Assembly (NCBI GenBank): GCA_002778195.1
Contig: PCDI01000004.1
Span: 1,940,418-2,004,417 of the forward strand
Reading direction: 5' to 3'
Origin: Raffaelea ambrosiae
Lineage: Eukaryota > Ascomycota > Sordariomycetes > Ophiostomatales > Ophiostomataceae
Length of the DNA: 64,000 bases
The notes beneath the pieces were generated by a model, which saw nothing but the letters and a program-made list of their open reading frames with translations, was not told the DNA's origin and did no database searches. The translations under genes and the position numbers were made by a program. Positions within the stretch are counted from its first letter, which is position 1, and every line of letters begins with the position of its first letter. Shown piece after piece: positions 35,717 to 47,618 of this stretch.

Positions 35717-37597
35717 ATGTTGAGTCGATCCGCCACGGCCTCTCCCAGCATCCACGACTTCCACTATGCCCCCGTCCACTCGCCCCGCCAGTCTCCATCC
35801 GCTGCTGCTGCCGCCGCTGCCGCCGTCGCTGCCGCCGCTGCCACTGCTGCTGTGCGGCGGCCATCCTCAGTCTCGTCGCCGCTGGCTCCTCCCTTGACAT
35901 CCCCCCTGTCGCAGACGCTCGCCGCCCTGCCTCTGTCGAGCCCGCTGCCGCAGGCCTCTGCCCTGCAGTCGCCGCCCTCGCAGCCTTCGCAAGCCCCTGC
36001 CTCGCTGTCTTCTCAATCCTCCCAGCCCTCCCAGTCTTCACAACCCTCCCAACCCTCTCAGTCGGCACAGGCCGCGCAGTCCTCGTCCCAGCAGCCGGCC
36101 CCGATCCTGTTTTCCTCCTGCCCCGTCACCACGGCCTCGTCTTCCTCGGCCCCCTCCTCTCTGCCGGCTGCGCAGCCGTCCAGCTCGTCGCGTCCGCCGT
36201 CGAGGCGCTCGCACGCGTATGCCGACGCTGCCACCCAGTACTCGCCCATGGAGCCCTTTGATTATGCGGCACACCCCCATCGATATCCCTCCAAAGAATC
36301 CACACCGCGAGAACTGCCGCCGACACCTGGGCCTATCCCGATGGAGCCCGGTATTGAGCAGGGCGTTGACCGCACCAATCCAGCCAATAGCATTGGCAAT
36401 GGAAGCCATGGCGAGTCGTCTTCACAACAGCTGGGGCAGGGTGCGCCGGCCGGTAGGCCACCACCTGGAGGCATAGCATCGTCTACCTCTGCATCAGCAT
36501 CAGCCGAAGCATCGTCGTCCACGGCCGGCGCGACGGTCCCCTCAGCATCTTCTACACTAAATAACGGCCACCCCCCACCAACAGCAATTGCATCTGCTCC
36601 CCAGCAGCGGCAGCAACTACAACAACCATTGCAGTCTTCGTCCTCGCCTACCAAGAAACGTGGCTCCCAGGGGCCGGCAGGTCAAGAAGAGGCTTGCAGC
36701 GAGAACGGCGATGGCGCACCTGGCTCGTCTTCTGTCGTGCAGAGCCCTTCGTCCGGCTCGAAGCGCGTCAAATCCGAGTCGGCCCCCCCCAAGCTCCTAC
36801 CCGAGCGATACGAGCTCTGTGCTGTCGAAGACATGGTGGTCCTCATAGCCAACATGCTCGGCGAGCTGATCGAAACCAATGACGCATTGGCTCTTAAGTC
36901 TGGCCATCTGACCAGGTTCCATTCTAGGTAGGCAATATCTCGACACTTTTCCTTCCGTCTTCACTCCCTCTTCCGTCCTCCGGTTGACCACGTTGCTGAC
37001 CAAACAAGAACCGCTCCTGGAATTTCTGTCCTCGACTACCTCCACCGACTTGCTAAACACGCGACGCTGACCCCGCCACTGCTCCTATCAATGGTCTACT
37101 ATATCGACCGCCTTTGCGCTATGTACCCCGACTTCACGATCAACACCCTCACTGTGCATCGTTTCCTAATTACCGCAGCTACCGTTGCGGCCAAGGGCTT
37201 GTCGGACTCTTTCTGGAATAATTCGACCTATGCGCGTGTGGGCGGTGTGCGCGTTGCCGAACTTAAGATGCTTGAGCTCGAGTTTCTCTACCGCCTCGAG
37301 TGGAAAATTGTTCCCAACCCCGAAGTCCTGGCCGCCTATTACCGGCCTTTGGTCGAGCGCTGTCCAGGCTACGCCCTGCCCAACGATAGCAGCACGACCA
37401 ATGCTTCCTCTAGGGCAGACGACGACGAGGTGCTGGACGATGCGGATGACGATGAGGACGAGGATGGGAGCAACGTGGGCAACAATACAAACAATACCAA
37501 TGCCATCACCGGCGATGTGCCACAAAGCAGCACGAGTCTTATAGACCGCGATATGGTAGTATCCGGACCCGGATTGGTCAAGGAAGCTCCAAAATGA
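35717..37597 (+). CDS. preg: PREG/Pho80-type cyclin of the phosphate-starvation pathway
   Basis: Exons 35717-36927 and 37009-37597 give 599 residues; the 81-bp intron (GTAGGC...ACAAG) joins RFHSR to TAPGISVLDYL. The cyclin box is at about residues 363-527: LCAVEDMVVLIANMLGELI, then LTPPLLLSMVYYIDRLC, FLITAATVAAKGLSDSFW and MLELEFLYRLEWK, all PHO80-family hallmarks. The first 360 residues are Ala/Ser/Pro/Gln-rich and probably disordered; the C-terminus is acidic. In Neurospora PREG pairs with kinase PGOV (Pho85) to keep transcription factor NUC-1 cytoplasmic when phosphate is plentiful, and NUC-2 inhibits the pair. The start is the ATG with CACC context; the upstream extension is low-complexity leader. 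A Pcl6/7-type cyclin is the main alternative. Confidence 0.92.
36928..37008 (+). other. preg intron
   Basis: 81-bp phase-2 intron inside the cyclin box, GTAGGC donor, GCTGAC branch-like site and AAG acceptor (not the usual CAG/TAG). The joined codon is AG+A (Arg). Confidence 0.8.
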
Positions 37598-39252
37598 GAG
37601 CCATCTACGAGCATCCGGGCGACAGCTACACAGCGCCCAGCAACTTGGGTGCCCACGCAATTACGTCATACAGTTTTACCTGCACGTGCATTTTCGTGCA
37701 TTTCTCTATGCCAGCCCTTCCTCTGCGTAGAGGGCGGAGAGCTTATTGCAGGGTTCTACAAGCCAGGATAGAATCCTTTTAAAGCAGCAGCTTGGCCGCT
37801 GCGCTACATACTCGACTACAACCACAACGACTCTCGGCATATAACGATCGCGAGACTTATAGCTTTCTTGGGATATTCCTTGGCCATAGCTACGCATTAC
37901 TATTATACTTGGGAAGGATTCGGAGGACAGGCCAAGGGAAAGATGGGGGTGGTGCCAGGATCGGGCAGCAAATACCAAAGAGTAGCAGGCCAACGCGGGC
38001 AGTTCGCGTACAGGCGGCGTAGTGTGAAACATTCGATTATAAATTAAATTTCCATTCTTGAACCCTATTGTATCCGTATTCTGTAGTCAGTCATCACCTG
38101 TTGTTGCCTGTCAGTTTTCTCGTTCTGCCTAGTTATGCCTGATTGTCACACATGCTTGATCCCGTGACTTAAGACACTCGTTTACGCTTGTTTCGTATGC
38201 TTAGTCATATTCACAGTAGTAAATTCATATACACCAGCACCATATGACAAGGCCATACGTACACACTCGTGGGCATTGTTTTGTTGCGCTACCAACTACC
38301 TACACCTCCCTATTATTTCTGACCGTCCGGGGACAAACTTCGTTTTTTTCCCTCATCTCGTCATGGGCAGCCCGTGTTGTCGTGGGCTGTAGAACGAGGC
38401 TGTCTTTTTGGTATTTAATTTTTTTTCGAATACTCTGACGTCGTTCGCCTGTGCCCCGCGCCATAAGTGCTCTTTCCGTTTGCGTGCCAGACCTGAGAAA
38501 CAAGAGGAAAAAACTCACAAACCCCTCTCCCCGATAGCTGCTGCTGTTTCTGGCAGCAAAATATTTGACATTTATTATTATTCTACTTCTCCTCGCTCTT
38601 CTTGTTTCTGTTGCGTCTCCCGTCCATCTCTCTTTCTGCTTTTCTCCTTGCAGCATCGGACTACACCTCTTTGTTTGGCCATCTTTTCCGCCTTGGGGGG
38701 GAAAGAGGGCTTTTTGAGGCACGGAGCGAAAGAGAGGGAGATTCAAGAAGGACTGGAGAAGGGACAAACGAGGCATCTTCGGGGGGCCTGAAGAGAAGTC
38801 GTGTCACGGCCACAGACAGGCCAAGAACAACACGATTCGCTCCTGCTGGTCTCCTGCCTTCTTTTGTTTGGCCAGTGTCATCCATCAGGCACAGTGAGCG
38901 GATCCTGCTGGTTTGTTTGGCCCTGCTCTGCCTGCCGGCTTACGTTCCTCCTACGGTTGGGCTCTCATCACCACATATTTCTTTCTTCTGGCGTACTGGT
39001 GTTTCTTATAGGTTCATCCTGATACCTCCCGTTTCCGTTCTCTATTTTGCTTTCCTGTCTTGCCCAGCGCTCGTTGTTACTGCCCTTTTGTTGCTCGTTC
39101 ATGCTTCTCATTTCTTTCTGGAGTGCCCAAGCCGTGGCCACTATGGCAAGCTTATGAAAAGGTGATCGAGCAGAAGGTCGTAAAGGAACGCTATTGCCTG
39201 TTTGCGTATCTGCCTGTCAGGTTGGGCGGACGACGACCAAAGATACCACAAT
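37598..39252. other. Intergenic region preg to DUF2293 gene
   Basis: Tandem spacing of 1.65 kb: preg 3' UTR, then the promoter and C/T-rich leader of the DUF2293 gene from about 38.4 kb. It includes a CACGTG word at 37683-37688, just after the preg stop. No further gene was seen. Confidence 0.6.
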
Positions 39253-42200
39253 ATGACGAGAAACAAGAAGAAACACGCGGCTACCGCCGCTGTGGGAAAC
39301 CGGGCCAAGGAGCATCACCGGAAGGCTGCTAGCCAACGCCGACCCTTTGTGCGGCCAGAGTTTTTGAACGCCCGGCCTGAGGTGCCCCAGGTGAAGTCCA
39401 AGCATATCTCGTACTACGAGCTTGTTGAAAACAAGGACAAAAAGAAGAAACTGGAGTTTGAGGTGGGCTCCTTCGATACTGACTTTCTCCCCCCCCTCCC
39501 TCATCACTCTACCTGCTGCTTTCTCTGTCTTTCGCCCTCTCTGCTCCTGCCGCATTCTATACCCTGGCCCTTTCTCTTCCTACCTGCTGACGCTGGACTA
39601 CTAACCAACAGGTCACCACCAACCGAAAACCCCCGCCAGGCTTCGACTTCGTTGCTACGGGCAATCCCGAATTGACAAGAGCCTGCAAGGAAATTTCACG
39701 CGAACAAGATGCTATGATCTTTATTGTTACGGTAACACTGCTCCAGATACACTTTCATAGCTGTTGTTTCCCCTTGATCCCCAGTCGAGGTTTCTGCTCA
39801 CAGCTGACGCTTTGCCGTCATGGTATAGACCAACAAGAAAGCTGCAGTAGGCTCGCTCGGCCACCATTTATACCGTGTTGGCTATCACGTCCGAGAATCC
39901 ATCGTCGAACAGGCGCAAAAATTGATTGAAGACCAAGGTGGCTCTCTCAGTGCCCAGCAGTTCTCCGGCCGCCCGGAACCTATCCCGGAGTCGCAGGAGG
40001 AAATCAATGAGCAGGCCGATAAGGCTATCCGGGACCTGTTCCCAAGGATCCCCCACACGGACCGCCAAATAATCATTGAGCACTCGTTCAGAAAGGTACG
40101 TGGTCAACTTTCGGTTTGCGTGCGAACTGCTGGCACTTTTGCGCCGTATTTGGGCACTTGGCCATTTGGGCAACCAGGTCCATACATGATCAACATGGTT
40201 TTAACAAACTCACAGGGCGTTAAACGAAATGGAGGGCCCCTTGTTGGTCTAGCCAAAGATCTCACCCTATCCCGCCGTGTCCAGCTGGCCGTACTGGCCC
40301 ATATCCGGCATACGCATACCCGATATGACCAACTTCTCAAAGAGACAACATATGCTATGGCCAGAAAAGCTGTCGAGTCGTTGTGCCTAGACATTCTCGT
40401 CAAGTGGCGGGGAGACGAGGAAACTGGCCGTGATCAGCTCGACGAGATCCTGCGGGAAGTCATTGTGATATCAGATTCCGAAGACGGCGAGGACGATTAC
40501 GACGACGAGGATGAGGAATACGAGGACGATGATGACAACGAGAGCAATGCAGTTGTTATCAGCGACTCGGACTATGATGATGGCAAAGACAGCGACCATG
40601 GGAATGAGTCGGACGATTCTTGCGAGGAGATCCCACCCCCGGACAACTCGTTCAGGAATGCGCCAATGACGGTTAGACCACTGGTACGGCCTCGGCCCAC
40701 AGCATTTGAGCGGCTGTCGATTCAGGAGCAGGCACAGCTGCCTCCACAGCGCGTGCACGATGTTGAGTATGCCGGTGTGCCTTCGTACTATGAGGCCCCG
40801 TCGTTCGGAGGCGAGAGGGTAGTGGCGCGGAAGGCGAGACGTGGGTTTAAGAGATACCAGGCTGCTCTCATGGCGCGGTGGGATGAAGCGAGAGACCGAG
40901 TCCGTCTCCAGGAAGCGCAGCCGGCAGACAGCCAAGCCTCAGCCGCGCCACCACCGACGCTCCCGGCTCCAGGAGATGGCTATTCTCAAAGTGCTGCTTT
41001 TCGGGTTGCTAGGCCGGAGAATGGGCGTCATGCTGCCGCTAGAAGCAACGGTTTCACAAGTCCAGCCACCAGAGGCGGTAGTCGTCCTGCCTACGGCTAC
41101 GAGGCACGGCCTGCGCAGGAGACGAGACATGCTTCTTACTCGGCTCCTATGCCGCAGAGAGTCTTGTCTAACCCCTTACCGAGGCGCCAGAGCCCATTAC
41201 CCATGTCCCACACGGTAAAATCTGAACAAGCACGAGACCTGCTTGTTCCGTCGGTTGAGCCCCTGTCCCCAGGCGGCGAGCCGCGTCCGGCCTCTGTGTT
41301 TGTCCGCGCTGTGTCTCCCGGCTATTCGTCACGGTCGCACCCAATACACGAGCTCGACAGGACACCACGGCAATACGGGCGGAGACCCTCGCCAGATTTG
41401 GAAGGCGACGACTATGATTCTGGGAAACGGAGACGAGTTGCAGACGACTCCCCGGCCTTTGTTCGGCTGTCGCCACGACAAGAGCACCCCCGCCCTGTTT
41501 ATGATTATGACGACGGCCACTACCCGAGGCCCTATCCATCACGTATGGTGTATGCAGCAGACGATATGCACGCGACGCCAGGCCTTGCGCCATCCAGGAG
41601 AGATAATTGGCGACCCCAGCCGTCAAGCCAGTCTGTGACACATGCACCTGCCATAGTCAATGTCCCAGTCCCTGCACCAATGCCTAATCGGGTCGCCTAT
41701 GATGTTCACGGTACCTTATTTACCGAGGACCCTTTGCAGCCTGTCCTCGTTGAGCGACAGGACCAGCAGCCTCCGCTTCCTGAAACGACAGGGCCTCAAC
41801 CCTTGAGGTACCACGATGGGCCCGTTTACGAGCCTTGGAGAGAACAAGTGGTCCCATTCCGGCACAAAGCGTTCCACCAGGATGACGAGCAGCACCGGCG
41901 GAGCATGCCACGGGACCAAGCGGCTGTTGCTCCGCGGCCAGTGTACGAAGAAATGATAAAATATCGCCCGGTATACCGCGGCCCACCACCTCTGGATCGG
42001 GAACGCCAGGCGGAGAATTTCCCATCCTTCGAGCCGCGGCCGCCACACAGTGGCAGCGCAGTGGTGAGACCGTTGGAGTATATTCCTGCTCCGTATACTG
42101 CGAATCGAGGAGAGCCACGAGAAGTTGGTCCGTTTGAATATGGACAACCTCGACCCGAGCCACCAGTTGGTGGCATACAGCCTCAGTATGAGCACAGGCA

Positions 42201-42330
42201 GCAGCCTCCCCCGCCAATACACGACTACTACGAGCTGCATAATATGCCTGCGCAGCCCCCGCCGCCACAGCCGGCACATCTTAGCCAACCTCCCCAGCAG
42301 GACTGGCCTCCACACACCACTTACCGCTGA
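39253..42330 (+). CDS. DUF2293-domain protein with two SUMO-interacting-like motifs
   Basis: Four exons, 39253-39462, 39612-39731, 39829-40095 and 40216-42330, all phase 0, give 903 residues. The basic N-terminus (MTRNKKKHAA) could be a nuclear signal. Residues about 110-270 match the fungal DUF2293 family as I know it: LGHHLYRVGYHVRESIV, AIRDLFPRIPHTDRQIIIEH, then HIRHTHTRYDQLL and ARKAVES. Next comes an acidic segment with VIVISDSE (281-288) and VVISDSD (312-318), each a hydrophobic run followed by acidic/Ser residues, the classic SUMO-interacting motif form. The last 550 residues are Pro/Arg/Tyr-rich, disordered, with PPPxPP and QPPQQD tracts. Biochemical function is unknown; SUMO-dependent nuclear association is inference. 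The third intron is a multiple of three with no stop. Confidence 0.85.
40096..40215 (+). other. Third intron of the DUF2293 gene, 120 bp, frame-preserving
   Basis: GTACGT donor and CACAG acceptor. The length is divisible by three and no in-frame stop occurs, so retention would insert 40 residues within the conserved domain. The CTTTTG/ACAAAC-rich content and the domain continuity (HSFRK to GVKRNGGPLV) favour removal. Confidence 0.7.
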
Positions 42331-43149
42331 TGACCTCTAAGGCACGGTTGACCACCCGCCCGTGCATCCGCCCGGGCCGAGTTTCTGGACATAATACTAG
42401 GATGTATTACGGGATCATCAGGGGCAATGGTACGCTTGAGAGTGTAAGCGGCAGTGAACATCAATTGCCTGTTATGGCTAGAGTACATAGGGATGGATTG
42501 CAGCTCTAGGCCGCATATACCATGATGACGTGAAGGCCTTGTCAATAAACGCAGCACGTTTTGACCCATTGATATTCGATGACGTTGATTTATGCACAGT
42601 ATTGGGCGACGTTGTATAAACAGGAGCGACGAAGCAAGAAAGAGAAGAAGAAAAAAAGCATCTTCAAATTCTGAAAAGAAACTGCAGAGTGGTATTTCAG
42701 TTGATTGACGATTTCCAGGGGCAAAAACAAGCAGCGAGCAAGGCAAACCCACGGCCATAGAGCTTCCCACTCCTGAAGGTAAGGGTAGACCAAAGGTTTA
42801 AAAGAAAACGAGAAAGCCAAAGAAAAGACACAGGAGATATTATGAAAAAAAAAAACCAGTCTTCTCGTTGGGAGGGCATGTGAAACGATATCCCATGGCT
42901 GTGTGGTTGTTTCCTTTGTTTGCGGGATTCGCAGTTTTGTAGAGCCGCCCAGAAACAGAGCAATAGGCAAATCAGACAAGAAATCAAGAGACAAAAACCG
43001 ACACGAAAAGAAAAAAAAATGGATCAAATCGTCCAATAGATAATACTTCCCCCTGAAATACTTTAGCCCCTCCCCCTCCTCACGGATCCAATCTTCCTCC
43101 CAGCCCCGAGTTTTCTGCATATCTTTCCTCCCTCCTATCCCGGTTGCCT
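42331..43149. other. Convergent intergenic region between DUF2293 gene and cue5
   Basis: 0.8 kb holding the two 3' UTRs. A/T-rich with T runs on the minus strand. No gene seen. Confidence 0.6.
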
Positions 43150-45016
43150 CTATGCCTTCGGCTTGGCATCCACCAGGCTGTCCGCCATCGCCTCTGCAGC
43201 GGCCTTGCGCAGCCGCTCGGCGTCTTCTGGCGTCGCTGCTGACGTGGACGTCTTAGGAGCATCCGAGGAGGGTGCGGACGTATCCGTCTTGTCTGTCAGT
43301 GTGATGCCGCCACCAGTCTTAGTGGCGGTGGCATTGTCCTTCTCGTCCTCACTGTCGCCCAGGCTGAACGGGTCGTTGTCACCAACGGGGGCCGGGTCGA
43401 CGCTCGACAGCGGCTGCCACTTGCTGGCCTTGGAGGCCGATCCTGGTGTGGCTGTGGATGTGCCGTCCTTGCCCGTCGCCGACAGCTTCGGCGAGGCCTT
43501 GTACACGTCAATCACGTCGTCGCCGCCTTCACGGAAGGCCACCTTGCGCTCGGAGCCCGGCCGGGGTGAGGCCGATGGCGGAGGCGGGCGGAACAGGTTC
43601 GGGTTTGATGTTCTGACGGGGGCTAGATAGAAAGAAAACAGAAAGAGACTTTGTTAGAAACTGAGGAGCGATTTCATTGTTGTCGGGGGGGAAGCGGGGG
43701 GAAACAAGTCACATACTTCCGTCGCCGTGCAACTGGATGCCGGCAAAGTCGCCGCTCAGCACCTCCGGGTCGGCATCGTAGTCACCGCTGGGGCGCGACT
43801 GCCGGCCACCCACCCCGCTGTAGTTGCCGTAGCCACCACGGCCACCGCCGGGCCGGACTTGCTGGCCGGTATGGTGGATGCGGTCGTCATCGTCGTCGTC
43901 GTCGTTGGCATTCCACTCCTCGTCTATCCGCTTCTTGATGCCGGAGAACCAGTTGTTGAACTTGGTCTGCGTCTCGACAAAGCCCTTGCGTAGATTCTCC
44001 CGGATCACCGGCAGGTCGTCGTCCACAAAGCTGTGCTCCCTGTCACCCCACATCTCGTTCGGCTTGAGACCTGAATCCCGCGGCGGCCGCGGCGGGTACA
44101 CGGGCCCATCACCCGACCGGCGGTTGGGGCCATACCCGCTTGTCCGTGCTTCGTAGGCACCCTCCTCTCTCTCGTAGCGCTGGGCCAGCTGGCGGGCCAG
44201 CTGCTCGTCGGCAACCAGTTGGCTGTTCGGGGACAAGCGACCGGCCGGCGCGTTGGGGTCTTGGACGGGGCGCGGAGGCTGTGCGGGCGGCTCGGGCTCG
44301 GGCTCCTCGGCGGCATCAGGGTCGGTCATTTCTGAGAAGAAGGGTAAAAAAAAGAAAGAAGAAGACATGAAAGTTAGCTAGGTGAGCTGTTCCTCATTCC
44401 CGGTGGCCTCCTCCCTCAAAAAGGGGTGGGTGGCTATAGGGGGAAACCTACGGAGAAGAGCGTGAAAGGCGGCCTCAATGTTGCCACGGCTGGCAGTCAG
44501 GATGGCCTTGATCACCGGCATCTCGACGGTCGGGAAAGCTTCCTTGAGGGTCTGTTCGTTCTTCTGCTTCTCCGACACAGGCCGGGGCGGCTTGGGTGGC
44601 GCGACCTCGGCCTCATCCGTGACAGTCGTGGCAGTCGCCCCGGCAGCGCCGGTGCTGGGCGTGGCAGTCGAGGAAGCAGTCTCGGCCGCAGGCGTCGGGG
44701 TGGTGGTGGACGACGCCGGCTTGGATGCCGTCTCGTCGTTGTTCAGGGTGGTGTCTTGGACGTCGTCGTCATCCATCTCGAGAGGTCTTGCTGTCGTGGG
44801 CGACTCCGGCGCAGGAGATTTGACCTGAGAGCGATAGCAAAACAAGAAGTGCGTGTTAGCTTTGCTGCAGAGTCCGACAGCTTGCAGGAGGACAAGAGGG
44901 AGGGCCAGAAGGAGAGGGGGGACTTTTGAGTGTCATCTCGGCCGCCCGAAGGAAGAGCTTTGAAGACACTAGGAGGTCCTTTGTGCAGGGATCAAACGTA
45001 CTGCTTCAGCGGACAT
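43150..45016 (-). CDS. cue5: CUE-domain ubiquitin-binding autophagy adaptor (Cue5 type)
   Basis: Four exons, 45016-45002, 44824-44452, 44331-43717 and 43622-43150, give 491 residues. The first exon is only 15 bases (MSAEA) with a good Kozak context and a GTACGT donor; the 177-bp intron has GCTAAC before a CTCTCAG acceptor. The CUE domain is at about residues 93-134: the family MFP position reads AFP and the C-terminal helix has the LL pair before QMTDP. A disordered middle with acidic, Gly-rich tracts follows, then WQPL (about 403-406) in the C-terminal third, resembling the Atg8-interacting WQSI motif of yeast Cue5. Cue5 links ubiquitinated proteins to Atg8 for selective autophagy. Other CUE proteins lack this long tail with a WxxL. 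Confidence 0.88.
44825..45001 (-). other. cue5 intron 1 after a 15-base coding exon
   Basis: 177-bp phase-0 intron with GTACGT donor, GCTAAC branch site and CTCTCAG acceptor. The upstream mini-exon encodes five residues. Confidence 0.6.
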
Positions 45017-45265
45017 GGCTGCTGTGTTTGGAAGAGATGCAACTCTGGGAAATCAAAAGCAAACAAACGAAGAGAAGGGCTGAAATGACAATCAAGGTCG
45101 TTTGCGAGCGTGAGGCTTGCTGTCACTGCCCAGTCCGAGAGTTGAGGCAAAAGTGGTCAAAGAGGCAGCCTAGGCGAAGCGAAAGAGGGCATTGCATAGA
45201 AGAAACGCAGCTGATACCTACCCATTAGAGCGTAAACTATGGGTGGGCTAATTAGTTAAAGCTTA

Positions 45266-45317
45266 CCCAGTGCGGTCTCCCAGTGCGGCGTCCCAGTGCG
45301 GCGTCCCAGTGCGGCGT
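45266..45317. repeat. 13-base CCCAGTGCGGCGT minisatellite
   Basis: Four perfect-to-near-perfect units, then a CGCCACATGG direct repeat (about 45331-45351). It is in the cue5/oxygenase divergent promoter region, about 250 bases upstream of the cue5 start. Confidence 0.9.
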
Positions 45318-45755
45318 CCCACCCGCCGCGCCACATGGGACGCGCCACATGGAGGGGCAGCTTCCAGACACACCTATGGCGGTCTTGTGTTATGACGGCT
45401 GCCTTGCGTAGGTAACTAGTCAACTAACTATTAGTTACTTTCCTGTGTCGTCATTTTGCATGTGCTCCTGCTGAGCCAGCTAATCTTTCGTCAGCAATTT
45501 TCCAGTGGCCTGTATCTGACTACGTATGGGCCACTGCGCACGAGACCGTCTTACTGACTACGCATCTCATCTATTATACAAATGATTACGTTGGACATGA
45601 ACACCTGGCGGTATTCTTAGAAACATGGTTCAGGCAGGTGTTTGGTTGTTTCTCCGAAATCCGTAATACAATTTATTTGATTCAAGCTCAACAAACCCAG
45701 CAAATTCGACGAAACCTCAGTTCATTGTTGTGAACTGTGGGAGAAACATCGCTCA

Positions 45756-45771
45756 ACTACATAGTAGTTAG
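45756..45771. repeat. Dispersed palindrome ACTACATAGTAGT
   Basis: Perfect palindrome identical to the word at 15155, here in the cue5/oxygenase promoter region. Confidence 0.6.
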
Positions 45772-46309
45772 TTCTTGTGCATCATGAAATCCTGCTGCTA
45801 GACTGACCTCACGACACCTCTGGTAGCATCTTCACTTGCCAAGAATGCACGACTTCTCCAACCCGTCTAACCTACACCTGCCCTATCACAGCCCGCCCTT
45901 GGAAAGGAACGAAGCTTCCCCGTCCCATCTCCGCAGAGAGATTGAGCTTGCCTGTTATCTACAAGTATCTTGCCTGTCAACTGTCCTTATCTCGTCTTCA
46001 GTTGGCGATATCTGTTTATCTTTAGAGTTCTGGCCCGGCTATCCGCCCGCAGTATCGAATCACTCTCCTCCAGGTGTCCGGCTAAGCGACCGCTCCTGTG
46101 TCGTTCGTGCGTTTCGCCGGCGGTCGATTGATGTGGTAAATTCCCCGGGTTTATATCAGCATGCCTCAAGTGACTCTGCCTCGTTGTAGATTAGAAATGA
46201 TCGTGTCTTCATACCATTTTGTGTTTTTCAGCTTGACTTGAAGATTGCAATTGCCTATTTGAGATCTGTAAGATACCATTAAGTGAATTCTACCGGAAAA
46301 TCATCGACA

Positions 46310-47618
46310 ATGCCGAGTGCCACGCAAGAACCCAAGGTGAGTCGACTCCGCAGTAATATTTTTGTGCTTGTTGTATATCTATGGTTTCCAGAATTCCATC
46401 TTGTTATAACAGCCTCGTCCAGTTTGTCTCCTACCATGCCGGCGGCGTCCCGGCCAGGCGTCCGGTCCTGTCCGGAGATGATGCAAAGTCGACTTTCACG
46501 GAAATTCCGGCCATTGACATGTCCAACATCTTCTCTGACTCTCTAGAGGAGCGCAAGAAGATTGCTGCCGAGGTCGGCAAAGCCTGCCGCGAAATTGGCT
46601 TCTTCTATGCTGTTAACCACAGCGTGCCCGATGATGTTGTCACGAAGACGTTTGATGCGGTGTCCGACTTCTTCGCCTTGCCACTGGACGTGAAGATGCA
46701 AACACACATCAACCGTACCGATGCCTTCCGTGGGTACGAAGCCATGTTTGAGACAAAGCTCGATGCTTCTAGCAGCCGTGGGGGTAATTCTTGTCACCAC
46801 CCATAGCAGGCCTATTTCATGTCTGAAACTAAATCCACATTCCAGATCTCAAAGAAGCCTTCTCTATGGGCGAAGACGGAACCGACGTGGAGCAGCACGC
46901 CCCGGCATCGAATGGTCCGTACCACAAGAAGAACCAGTGGCTCGAGCACGACGACTCCTTCCGCAATGCCCTATACGAATACTACGGCTACACGTTGGCC
47001 TTTGCGCGGCAGATGCTGCGCATCTTTGCTCTGGCTCTGGACGTCCCCGAGGACTACTTTGACGAGTTCTGCAACTTCCCCATGTCCGCCATCCGCGCCC
47101 TCCACTACCCACCCCAGGAGGTCACCGACCCGGCCAAGGTTGAGCCGGGCCTCGGCGCCCACACTGACTACTGCATGTTCACGCTTGTCAACCAGGACAG
47201 CACGCCCGCCCTGCAGGTGCTCAACGAGAACGGCATCTGGGTCGACGCGCTGCCCAAGCCGCGCTCCTTCGTCGTCAACATTGGCGACTTTCTCATGCAG
47301 GTTGCCGGCGGCACCTTCCAGAGCACTGTCCACCGCGTCATCAACCTCACGGGCGGCCGCCGCTACTCCATGGCCTTCTTTTTCAGTCCCGACGAGACCG
47401 CCACGCTGCCGGTGGTGCCGCATCTCCGCAAGCCTGGCGAGCCCCAGGAGATTGCCGTCGGCGAATACTTCCGCAAGCGACTGTTTGCGGCACGATACAA
47501 GCACCCGGCCGTGCTCAAGGCCAAAGCTGAGCTGGCCAAGGCCGAGGAGGAGGCTCGACTCAAGGCGGCCGCGGCTGCTGCTAGTGGCTCTGCATCAGCC
47601 GTCGAGCTGACTGCCTAG
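46310..47618 (+). CDS. 2-oxoglutarate/Fe(II)-dependent oxygenase (isopenicillin-N-synthase-like)
   Basis: Three exons, 46310-46336, 46423-46783 and 46846-47618, give 386 residues; the introns (86 and 62 bp) have GTGAGT/GTAATT donors and CAG acceptors and keep the frame. The N-terminal DIOX_N region is at about residues 30-130 (IPAIDMSNIF, CREIGFFYAVNH). The jelly-roll core carries the iron triad H235-x-D237 (GAHTDYCMFTL) and H292 (STVHRVIN), and the 2OG-binding R302-x-S304 (RRYSMAFFF). These cytosolic enzymes hydroxylate, desaturate or cyclise small molecules; the substrate is not readable from sequence. The Ala/Lys-rich C-terminal helix is an extension. No biosynthetic partner gene is nearby. 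It converges with the ureohydrolase with only 165 bases between stops. Confidence 0.9.

Larger units (their letters stand above)
45017..46309. other. Divergent intergenic region between cue5 and the 2OG oxygenase
   Basis: 1.3 kb with both promoters, a 13-base minisatellite (45266-45317) and an ACTACATAGTAGT palindrome (45756). No coding feature beyond small shadow frames. Confidence 0.6.
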
